The translations under genes were made by a program, and so were the position numbers. This document shows, piece by piece, positions 1 to 6,284 of a stretch of DNA of 24,714 bases. This stretch comes from CAYFHQ01 sp964342805. Lineage in GTDB: Bacteria > Bacillota > Clostridia > Peptostreptococcales > Acidaminobacteraceae. Position 1 is the stretch's first letter; each line of letters begins with the position of its first letter. The DNA lies in assembly GCA_964342805.1 (NCBI GenBank), contig CAYFHQ010000053.1:1-24714 (forward strand), read 5' to 3'. The notes beneath the pieces were generated by a model. The model searched no databases, had not been told where the DNA came from, and was given only the letters and a program-made list of their open reading frames with translations.

Positions 1-481
1 TGGATAACTGGTTGAGTTCCATTTCCAAATACTGGAAGCTTAAACTTTGATTCAAAGCTCGCATGGCTTCGTAATCATCACCGTCTGTGTCCTTAATCAT
101 ACGAAGAATCTGAGCGTCAGACGCAGGTACTGACGAGGGACCCTGACGAACATACACCCCTTCAGGGCGTAGGCCCTTAGCTGACAAGTAGTAGGGGGCA
201 GAGACCCCCTTTTGGACGGTATAAACAACCACGGTCTTGCCATCATATTGCTGGTACTCACAATGGGTAAAGGGAGTGATATCCGGTTTTATGGCATCTC
301 GAACAGCATTGGTCAACTGTAGGATTTCGTTGTCGAAATTGGACAAACCCACGATTGCCCCATCATCAGAAACACCTAGATAAATCTTGCCTCCGTTGGT
401 ATTAGCGAAAGCAACAACTGTTTTGAGTATGTCTTTCACATACTTTAATTTCAATTCATGGTTTGCATCTTCAACAAACAT
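1..481 (-). CDS. AlbA_2 / Schlafen-type domain protein, 3'-truncated by the window edge
   Basis: The reverse complement from the ATG at 481 is open to the window edge and gives 160 residues, starting MFVEDANHELKLKYVKDI. This is the AlbA_2 (Schlafen AlbA-like) fold of COG2865-type putative regulators: an E-x-K start, then the AFANTNGGKIYLGVSDDG motif at about residues 25-42, a KPDIT stretch near 66, and the YVRQG-SSVPAS segment near 113-123. A purine-rich ribosome binding site (GGGAGAGG) lies 5 bases before the ATG. Full-length members run to roughly 400-500 residues with a C-terminal GHKL-like or winged-helix part, so about two thirds of the gene is outside the window. The role is not well defined; such proteins are annotated as ATP-binding or transcriptional regulators and some occur in defence loci. 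Nothing visible here supports a defence role. Confidence 0.85.
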   Translation of the reverse strand, partial: MFVEDANHELKLKYVKDILKTVVAFANTNGGKIYLGVSDDGAIVGLSNFDNEILQLTNAVRDAIKPDITPFTHCEYQQYDGKTVVVYTVQKGVSAPYYLSAKGLRPEGVYVRQGPSSVPASDAQILRMIKDTDGDDYEAMRALNQSLSFQYLEMELNQLS

Positions 482-529
482 TGGACCTCTCCCAACCGAC
501 AAGTAAAGTGAACCATCATCCTAATCATT

Positions 530-551
530 TTCTAATACTATTCTAATACTA
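530..551. repeat. Two tandem copies of an 11-bp repeat upstream of the AlbA_2 gene
   Basis: The unit TTCTAATACTA occurs twice head-to-tail (530-540, 541-551) and is followed by a degenerate third start (TTCTGATA). It lies 50-80 bases before the start codon of the AlbA_2 gene, where a promoter or operator would be expected. The AT-rich unit includes TAGTAT-like -10 sequences on the minus strand. Function is inferred from position only. Confidence 0.5.
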
Positions 552-591
552 TTCTGATAACTTTTCAATCTCACATGGAACAAACACCAAA

Positions 592-622
592 ACAAAAACC
601 CCAGCCAAAGGAGCCGGGGGTT
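592..622 (-). terminator. Intrinsic terminator after the AraC-family gene
   Basis: On the minus strand an AACCCC/GGGGTT stem, extended by GGCT/GGCT pairs with one bulged C, is followed by a T-rich run (TTTTTGTTTTGG). It lies just beyond the stop codon at 644 of the AraC-family gene. Confidence 0.75.
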
Positions 623-643
623 CTACATATTCAACGCAATCCT

Positions 644-1486
644 CTAATCAATCGGAGCCAAAACATCCATATACGTCACCCCATCCACCGTAGTCACCTT
701 CTCCAGACAATGGACCCCACGGACCTTAGAGTAAGTAAACTCCTCTTCCACAACAGAAATCAGCTTCTTCCACCCGTTGGGAATCCGCTCAAAGGCTGCC
801 ACAAAGGGGTCTGTGATCTGGAGACGGGCATACCTGGAAGCTGGAATAACCTTCTTCTCAACATCCGGGTCAGAAAATGCCTCGTGATCCTCCTTGGTCA
901 AGACCAGCCAAAACTCATATCCCCGCTTGCCTGCCTTTCGCAATTTCTCAGACACAGGCACATCCATGCCATACTCAGCAATGAATTCTATACCATGCTC
1001 CTTGATCTTGTCTGACATGAGGGCAATGACTTCTTCTTCCGGATTACTACTGACAACCACCATTGACAGGACATGGAGTTGATCCAAGTCAAGGGTGTCT
1101 ACACCTGATAAATATTCCAACATACGTATTCCTCCTATGACCCCAATCTGAAGCTTACGGGGCAAGTCTACATCACGATTCCGATAATGGGAGGGCGCCA
1201 TCCCATACTGGGCCTTAAAGGCCCTGGCAAATGCCCGGTCTGACCCATAGCCGTACTTGAGGGCTACCTGGAGGACCGGCTGGTTGTTTGCTATATCCAC
1301 CATGGCATGTTCCATCTTTCGCCTGCGGACGTATTCCATAAGTTGCATGCCCGTATAGACATAGAAAATCCGGTGGAAATAGTATTTAGAAAAGCCGACA
1401 TACTCTGCAATGGCTTTTGCTGTCATGGTTTCGCAAATATGTTCTTCCACGTAATCGAGTACCTGTTGGATATATCCTTGATTCAT
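644..1486 (-). CDS. AraC-family transcriptional regulator with C-terminal effector-binding-like domain
   Basis: 280 residues. The N-terminal 100 or so form a two-HTH AraC DNA-binding domain: the first helix-turn-helix around AKAIAEYVGFSKYYFHRIF (about 23-41) and the second around ALKYGYGSDRAFARAFKAQYGMAPSHYR (about 75-102). Residues from about 150 to 280 resemble the GyrI-like/AraC effector-binding domain, with the characteristic GYEFWLVL strand. This is the AraC order with DNA binding first, as in Rob- or SoxS-type fusions. A ribosome binding site (GAGGAGAGGTG) precedes the ATG. It is transcribed in the same direction as the galactosidase operon upstream, but a strong terminator at 1556-1608 separates them. 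Adjacency makes it a candidate regulator of that operon. The effector-domain type instead suggests a lipophilic or drug-like ligand, so the link is unproven. Confidence 0.85.
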   Translation of the reverse strand: MNQGYIQQVLDYVEEHICETMTAKAIAEYVGFSKYYFHRIFYVYTGMQLMEYVRRRKMEHAMVDIANNQPVLQVALKYGYGSDRAFARAFKAQYGMAPSHYRNRDVDLPRKLQIGVIGGIRMLEYLSGVDTLDLDQLHVLSMVVVSSNPEEEVIALMSDKIKEHGIEFIAEYGMDVPVSEKLRKAGKRGYEFWLVLTKEDHEAFSDPDVEKKVIPASRYARLQITDPFVAAFERIPNGWKKLISVVEEEFTYSKVRGVHCLEKVTTVDGVTYMDVLAPID

Positions 1487-1555
1487 CGGCTCACCTCTCC
1501 TCTAGAATACCCTAAAAAAAGGGAGTCCACAGGACAAATCGTGCTGATTTTCCAC

Positions 1556-1608
1556 AAAAAAGCGGAAATCCCATACCAGCGACTGGGTGATCACTGGCAT
1601 GGGATTTC
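1556..1608 (-). terminator. Intrinsic terminator closing the galactosidase operon / candidate RNA
   Basis: A 15-base inverted repeat with one mismatch (GAAATCCCATACCAG at 1565-1579 against CTGGCATGGGATTTC at 1594-1608, 14-base loop) is followed on the minus strand by CGC and six T residues (1556-1561). This is an unusually long stem for a terminator. It ends transcription coming from the GH42 gene before the AraC gene begins. Confidence 0.85.
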
Positions 1609-1635
1609 AATGTGACGGTAGAAACACGAATTCAT

Positions 1636-1716
1636 CAGAAATCGCCTTTCTGGTGCAGTGCTGGGTACACTGCAGGGGTGAAGACAAGCGTCTTCTTGGT
1701 GTATGGGGTTACACCA
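1636..1716 (-). ncRNA. Candidate structured RNA: four tandem hairpins in the 3' region of the galactosidase operon
   Basis: Four consecutive stem-loops leave almost no unpaired sequence. In plus coordinates: CAGAAA/TTTCTG (1636-1652), TGCAGTG/CACTGCA (1654-1674), GAAGAC/GTCTTC with a tetraloop (1680-1695), TGGTGTA/TACACCA (1697-1716). All stems are perfect. Read on the minus strand, which ends in the terminator at 1556-1608, two loops contain ACCCCA and TACCCA and one linker contains ACCCC. C-rich unpaired patches of this kind are used by many Firmicute small RNAs to pair with Shine-Dalgarno sequences. It may be a 3'UTR-derived or independently transcribed small RNA. No clear dedicated promoter is visible, and it matches no RNA family I recognise. 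Confidence 0.45.
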
Positions 1717-1740
1717 CCACCCATTTATAAAAATGAATGA

Positions 1741-3690
1741 TTAACAAAGAATAATTTTGGACTCGAAAGGAGCCAGTAGGCCTCCTTCAAACGTCACTTC
1801 AGTTTCATTGTGGTTGAGGACAAAGCGGTAGGTCTCCCCCTCCACGAATCGCTCAACAACCTCAACACCTTGAGGTGAATCAATCACTGGCAGGTCTTGT
1901 TCTGAAGCAATCTCTCCAACTAACTTGGAAACCACTTCAGCGTCTACACCACCGCCAATATAGTAGACCTGACCTTGACCAAGCTTATTTTTCAAGATTG
2001 CAGCAAAGTCCTCAGAAAAAGCGTCTTTATACTTGGCCAAAACGGTAGCACTCGTTGGCCGGATCATATCCCTCCAAACCCGGCAGTCTCCACTTAAGCC
2101 TTCAAGGACTCCTCGCCCTTCAATGCCCACAGACTGGCCTTGACCAAGGGACTCAATCTCCTCCAAGTGGCCACCAACGAGGTCATGGATCAAGCCTGGA
2201 AGTGGCTGGTTGAAATGCAGGTTGTTGTCCCGGTCACGGATACCCGTTCTAAAGGACAAGACCAGGGTCCCCCCACCTTCAACAAAAGTTTTTAGTTTCA
2301 CAGCAAGGGACGTGTCCACAATCTGCTGTACCGGCAAAACCACCACCTTATAGGAAGTCAGGTCACGGTCAGCGGGAATCACATCCATGGGGATATTTCG
2401 GTCATGGAAGGGCGTATAAAGGCGCATGAGCTCCTGGGTATAGTCAAAGGCTTGGCTTTGTCGCTGGAACTGCCAGGACCAGGCATTGTCATAGTCGTAA
2501 AGGACAGCCACTTGGTTTGCGATCGACGATTGCAAAACAGCTTCATGGCTCATGGCCGTTTCAATAATCGAAGCCGCCTCCCTGTACTTTCTTCCCGTAC
2601 GATTGTCATGGTCAAGTACCCCATAGCAGAACTGTTCCGCCCCACGATTCATCCCCCGCCAACGGAAGAAGAGCATGTCCGAACAGCCATGGGCAAAGGC
2701 CTGCATGGACCAGAGCTTAGACTGGTTGGGTCGAGGCAGGTAGCCAATGACATCATGGCCCTGGGCCCCGATCAGTTGTTCCACAATCCAGAAGTTTTTG
2801 TCCTTGAGCCCCCGGTTAAAGTCATGGGTCATGGCTATATTGGCAGGGGTCAGGGGTTCCTTAAGGCCACCCCAAACCGGGTAGTTGTCATAGGAAACAA
2901 AGTCCATGGTTTCCACATTTTCTGCATGGTCAAACCACTTGCCAAAGAAACCGCCAGACACATTGGTCGTAATGGTTTGGTGGTCACCCCGGTAGGCCTT
3001 TACAATCTCCACCATTTCATGGGCAAAGGTATTGATCGACGCACTTCTAAACCGGGCCCAGTCCAGTTGCAGGGCCGGATTATGCACCGTAATGGTCTTT
3101 TTAGGGATAGGGATTTCGCCATACTCATTGTAGGTCTGTCCCCAGAAAATAGTCCCGTAGACTTCATTCAATTGGTCAACGCTGTCATACTTTTTGGCCA
3201 AATGGTCTTGGAAGCCCGTATGACACTGGTCACAATGGCACATGTCACTGCCTTCGTGGCCAAACTCGTTGTCAATTTGCCATACGACTATGGCCGGTTC
3301 ATTGGCATAGTGGCTCACGACTTCTTTGGTAATACGAGCGGCATATTTGCGGTAAATAGCCGAGTTAAAGCAATACTGTCGTCTGCCACCAAACACACGA
3401 GGAACACCCGCTTCATCTGCTGACAAAATCGACGGATGCTTCTTGGCCAGCCAAGCTGGAAAAGTGGCCGTTGGCGTACCAAACATGACATCTATGCCTT
3501 CAATTTTCAGTTTCTCGATGACCGCGTCAAAGAAGGTAAAATCAAACTGGCCTTCCACTGGCTCCATCAAATGCCAGGCAAACTCGCCAATACGAACCAT
3601 ATTCACGCCCATGGCCTTCATTCTTGAAATGTCTTCATCTATTAATGCAATATCCCAGTGCTCTGGGTAATAATCCACACCCATATACAT
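1741..3690 (-). CDS. Beta-galactosidase, glycoside hydrolase family 42
   Basis: 649 residues, close to the GH42 norm of about 650-690. It hydrolyses terminal beta-galactosides, probably in the cytoplasm because no signal peptide is visible. The N-terminal TIM barrel opens with MYMGVDYYPEHWD, typical of the family. The acid/base is Glu142 in WQIDNEFG and the likely nucleophile is Glu304 in FWIVEQ. Cys107, Cys151, Cys153 and Cys156 match the structural zinc site known from Thermus GH42. The middle part (about 390-590) is the trimerisation domain and a small C-terminal beta domain ends the protein. A GGAGGTAA ribosome binding site sits 6 bases before the ATG and only 14 bases after the alpha-galactosidase stop codon, so the two form one operon. 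No transporter gene is included, so galactosides must enter by another system. Confidence 0.95.
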   Translation of the reverse strand: MYMGVDYYPEHWDIALIDEDISRMKAMGVNMVRIGEFAWHLMEPVEGQFDFTFFDAVIEKLKIEGIDVMFGTPTATFPAWLAKKHPSILSADEAGVPRVFGGRRQYCFNSAIYRKYAARITKEVVSHYANEPAIVVWQIDNEFGHEGSDMCHCDQCHTGFQDHLAKKYDSVDQLNEVYGTIFWGQTYNEYGEIPIPKKTITVHNPALQLDWARFRSASINTFAHEMVEIVKAYRGDHQTITTNVSGGFFGKWFDHAENVETMDFVSYDNYPVWGGLKEPLTPANIAMTHDFNRGLKDKNFWIVEQLIGAQGHDVIGYLPRPNQSKLWSMQAFAHGCSDMLFFRWRGMNRGAEQFCYGVLDHDNRTGRKYREAASIIETAMSHEAVLQSSIANQVAVLYDYDNAWSWQFQRQSQAFDYTQELMRLYTPFHDRNIPMDVIPADRDLTSYKVVVLPVQQIVDTSLAVKLKTFVEGGGTLVLSFRTGIRDRDNNLHFNQPLPGLIHDLVGGHLEEIESLGQGQSVGIEGRGVLEGLSGDCRVWRDMIRPTSATVLAKYKDAFSEDFAAILKNKLGQGQVYYIGGGVDAEVVSKLVGEIASEQDLPVIDSPQGVEVVERFVEGETYRFVLNHNETEVTFEGGLLAPFESKIILC

Positions 3691-3704
3691 GGCAGTTACC
3701 TCCG

Positions 3705-5939
3705 CTACTTTACTTTATTGAGGCGAATGAGCTGAGCGCCGAAATCGCCAAAGAAGAGTGTTTTTTCCGTTATCCCCGTCCCAAGAAATTCAGTACGTAG
3801 GGAAAGCCCAGCATGCATAAGCGCATCTCCAGAAAGGAGGTGGTCTGTCCCTTCCACCTGGTAGGTGGCACTGGGGTCTAGGCCTTTCAATTGTAAGCGT
3901 TTATAGCCTGGGTTGGGTTTCATAAGGGTCTTATAGTAACCCACAACCGCTTGGTCACCATTCTCGCTCACGCTCATCCAGGCCGTGTTATTGCCTTCAA
4001 AGGGTGACAATAATCGATAAAAGCTACCCTTTGTTACGATCTCCCGATGCGCCTTGTAAAAGGCAATTTGCTCTCTTACCAGTTGGCATTCCTCGTCTGA
4101 CAGCTTGGTCGGGTCCAGTTCGTAACCCAACATGCCAAAGTAGGCAACTGCAAAGCGAACATGAATGTCTGTCACCCGTCCCGTCTGGTGGTTGGGCACG
4201 TCTGACACGTGGGCAGCCATGGAAGACAGGGGATAGGCCAGGCTGGTCCCATACTGGATATACTGGCGTTCCAGGGCATCCGTATTGTCTGAAGTCCAAA
4301 CCTGAGGCATGTAATAAAGCATGCCAGGGTCAAAACGGTTGCCCCCGCTGGCACAGGACTCAAAGAGGACATCGGGAAAGGCAGAAACAAACCGGTCCAT
4401 GAGGTCATAAACCCCAAGAACATACCTGTGGGCCGTTTCCATCTGTCGGTCAGACGCCAAGGCCAAAGACCCCACATGGGTCAGGGCCCGGTTCATGTCC
4501 CATTTGACATAGGCCACCTTGGCCTCCCTAAAAACGGGAGCGATCATATTAAATATAGCCACTCTCACTTCCGGTCTAGTCATGTCCAGGACATACTGGT
4601 TACGTCCATGGATGGGGTCCCGGTCGGGAACCTGGATAATCCAGTCTGGATGCGCCCTAAACAAGTCACTATTTGCAGACACCATTTCTGGCTCTACCCA
4701 AAGGCCAAAGTCCATTCCCAAAGACTGTACATGGTCGGCCAGGGCAGCCATGCCCTTGGGTAGCTTGTCCCGGTCCACCACCCAGTCACCCAGGGAGGTG
4801 GTGTCATCGTTACGGCCCTTGAACCAACCGTCGTCGAGAACAAAGAGTTCAACACCCAGGTCTGCCGCACGATTGGTGATGGCTTCAAGCTTGTCCTGGT
4901 CAAAGTCAAAATAGGTGGCTTCCCAGTTGTTCATTAAAACGGGTCGACTCTTTCTCTTCCAAGGCCCCCGAATGAGGTGGTTGTTATAAAGGTCGTGGAA
5001 GGTCTGGCTCATGCCATTGAGGCCTGTGTCAGAGTAGACCATGACCACTTCTGGTGCCTGGAAGGTGTCTCCCGCTTCCAGGGTCCACTGGAAGTCAAAG
5101 GGGTTGATGCCCATTTGGACCCGGGTGTGGTTGAGACTGTCCACTTCCACTTGGCCTAGGAAGTTTCCGCTGTAGACCAGGTTGAAGCCAAAGGCCTCTC
5201 CTTGATCCTCAGAGGTCTCTGGTCGTACCAGGGCCATAAAGGGATTGTGAATGGAACTGGACACCCCTTTATTACTGGCGATGGACTGGACACCCCGCCG
5301 AAGGGGTGTACGGCTTATATGACGTTCACGAATCCAGTCCCCGTCCAGATGGATCAGGTCGAACCGGTCGTCTGTAAGGTCTACACTGCCACTGAGGAAG
5401 CGGTCCAATATGACCCCTTGTTTGCCCCCATTCACCACACGGGCATTTCGGGTCAGGGCCGCCAAGCCGTCAAAGACTGTATAGGACAAGTCCAAGACAA
5501 GTCCCGTAACCGCGTCTTCCAGGGTGATTATTAGGGTTTGTCCCCCTTGCCCCTCTTCTAAGAAAGTGGCTGGAAGGCCCTCTAGGATTGGCTTACCCTG
5601 GACTAGTCGGTGGGTCTTGTAACAAAAGTCCACAATCCGGCTACCATTTTCCTGTAGGATATGCATGGCTGGCTGGCGATAGTCCGAGGTGCCATAAGAG
5701 GGAAACTCCTGTTTGATCCTAGACAGGGTAAAAAAACTGTCCCCTTCAAAGGGAAAACAGGCATTCCCAACAGGTTCGGCAGGTTCTTGGCGTAACCAGG
5801 AAAAATCCTCGTGGTGGGCAATGGTTTTCCCGTAGTATAAATGCCCCAAGTGGCCGTTGGCTAGGACTTCTATGACATAACTATAGTGGTCGTTTTGTAT
5901 ATGAAATTGTCTCTTACTGTCATTCACAAAAATCATCAT
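3705..5939 (-). CDS. Alpha-galactosidase, glycoside hydrolase family 36
   Basis: 744 residues from the chosen start. It removes terminal alpha-1,6-galactose from raffinose, melibiose or galactomannan oligosaccharides. It has the full GH36 layout: N-terminal beta-supersandwich (about 1-320), catalytic barrel (about 325-640) and C-terminal beta domain. Residues seen are the LDDGWF motif, the nucleophile Asp481 in YVKWDMNR, the ESCASGGNRFD motif, and the acid/base Asp551 in WTSDNTD; the 70-residue spacing matches characterised bacterial enzymes. The longest frame starts at 5957, but a GGAAAGGA ribosome binding site lies inside its first codons and points to the ATG at 5939. It is the first gene of the galactosidase operon and probably cytoplasmic. 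With the GH42 enzyme it would release galactose from both anomeric linkages. Confidence 0.95.
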   Translation of the reverse strand: MMIFVNDSKRQFHIQNDHYSYVIEVLANGHLGHLYYGKTIAHHEDFSWLRQEPAEPVGNACFPFEGDSFFTLSRIKQEFPSYGTSDYRQPAMHILQENGSRIVDFCYKTHRLVQGKPILEGLPATFLEEGQGGQTLIITLEDAVTGLVLDLSYTVFDGLAALTRNARVVNGGKQGVILDRFLSGSVDLTDDRFDLIHLDGDWIRERHISRTPLRRGVQSIASNKGVSSSIHNPFMALVRPETSEDQGEAFGFNLVYSGNFLGQVEVDSLNHTRVQMGINPFDFQWTLEAGDTFQAPEVVMVYSDTGLNGMSQTFHDLYNNHLIRGPWKRKSRPVLMNNWEATYFDFDQDKLEAITNRAADLGVELFVLDDGWFKGRNDDTTSLGDWVVDRDKLPKGMAALADHVQSLGMDFGLWVEPEMVSANSDLFRAHPDWIIQVPDRDPIHGRNQYVLDMTRPEVRVAIFNMIAPVFREAKVAYVKWDMNRALTHVGSLALASDRQMETAHRYVLGVYDLMDRFVSAFPDVLFESCASGGNRFDPGMLYYMPQVWTSDNTDALERQYIQYGTSLAYPLSSMAAHVSDVPNHQTGRVTDIHVRFAVAYFGMLGYELDPTKLSDEECQLVREQIAFYKAHREIVTKGSFYRLLSPFEGNNTAWMSVSENGDQAVVGYYKTLMKPNPGYKRLQLKGLDPSATYQVEGTDHLLSGDALMHAGLSLRTEFLGTGITEKTLFFGDFGAQLIRLNKVK

Positions 5940-5970
5940 ATGGATATCCTTTCCCATGGTTCTTACGCTT

Positions 5971-5999
5971 ATGTTACGACAAGTTTAGTAAACTGTCAA
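5971..5999 (-). promoter_or_regulatory. Sigma-A promoter of the galactosidase operon
   Basis: On the minus strand a perfect -35 TTGACA (5994-5999) and a -10 TAACAT (5971-5976) are separated by 17 bases, about 30 bases before the alpha-galactosidase start. The spacer contains a perfect palindrome (see the operator entry), which suggests repression by promoter occlusion. Confidence 0.8.
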
Positions 6000-6020
6000 T
6001 GGATGTTTAGTAATGTTTAC
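5983..6020 (-). promoter_or_regulatory. Paired operator-like sites at the galactosidase promoter
   Basis: GTTTAGTAAAC (5983-5993, a perfect 5-1-5 palindrome) lies between the -35 and -10 boxes. A second, 9 of 11 match, GTTTAGTAATG (6005-6015), lies exactly 22 bp away just upstream of the -35 and is followed by GTTTAC. Spacing of about two helical turns puts both sites on one DNA face. The palindromic core resembles LacI/GalR-family operators, while the 22-bp direct arrangement beside the -35 also suits an AraC-family activator. The regulator is not identified. Confidence 0.55.
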
Positions 6021-6107
6021 CCACCTCATAAATTTTCCTTGCGAATCCTAGAAATCGCCATTTTTCAAGGCCTACAGAGGGTTCTTTCTATTCATATCCT
6101 TTCCGAT

Positions 6108-6124
6108 TGATAGATAATCTATCA
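6108..6124. promoter_or_regulatory. 17-bp perfect palindrome, possible operator
   Basis: TGATAGATAATCTATCA has 8-bp arms about a single central base. It is in the 330-bp intergenic region between the divergent galactosidase operon and helD, where both would be controlled. It is not followed by a U-run, so an operator is more likely than a terminator. The binding protein is unknown. Confidence 0.4.
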
Positions 6125-6133
6125 GTTTTGGGC

Positions 6134-6165
6134 AAAAAAATAAAGCCCTGTCTCCCTGACAGCGC
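6134..6165 (-). terminator. Orphan intrinsic terminator between helD and the galactosidase operon
   Basis: On the minus strand a CTGTC/GACAG stem (loop AGGGA, with two further GC pairs outside one mismatch) is followed at once by GGC and TTTATTTTTTT. No coding region precedes it on that strand, because helD is on the plus strand. It would therefore stop a short transcript starting at the promoter at 6188-6196 or read-through antisense to helD. Confidence 0.6.
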
Positions 6166-6187
6166 TTACCTGAATTTCTGTACCCTT

Positions 6188-6196
6188 ATTATATCA
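6188..6196 (-). promoter_or_regulatory. Extended -10 promoter reading toward the galactosidase operon
   Basis: The minus strand has TGA followed by a perfect TATAAT, that is, an extended -10 (TGnTATAAT). No good -35 is seen. Transcription from about 6181 would meet the terminator at 6134-6165 after about 48 bases, giving a short leader or small RNA. The remainder of the 5958-6284 gap holds the aga promoter, a palindrome and the helD ribosome binding site. Confidence 0.4.
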
Positions 6197-6284
6197 CAAT
6201 CCACTGGGAAATTATAGACTACCAATTGCCCCAAAAACCCATTACAATGAGAACTCTAGAAATGGGTCTACTAAGGAGGTCAAT

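Noticed and set aside
1..481. The AlbA_2 gene as part of a defence island
   Set aside because: No neighbouring nuclease, helicase of defence type, restriction gene or mobile element is present in the window. HelD is a polymerase factor and not a defence helicase.
1636..1716. Tandem hairpins as an integron attC site, a retron or a transposon end
   Set aside because: There is no integrase, reverse transcriptase or transposase nearby, no flanking target duplication, and the four stems are unrelated to one another.
2404..3423. A 339-codon open frame on the plus strand opposite the beta-galactosidase gene
   Set aside because: It is fully antisense to a clear GH42 gene, its product has no recognisable domain, and no ribosome binding site precedes it. 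Long antisense frames are common when the coding strand avoids certain codons.
6085..6105. Short minus-strand frame after GGAAAGGAT (MNRKNPL) as a leader peptide
   Set aside because: Seven codons with one ribosome-binding-like sequence are expected by chance, and it does not overlap an attenuator.
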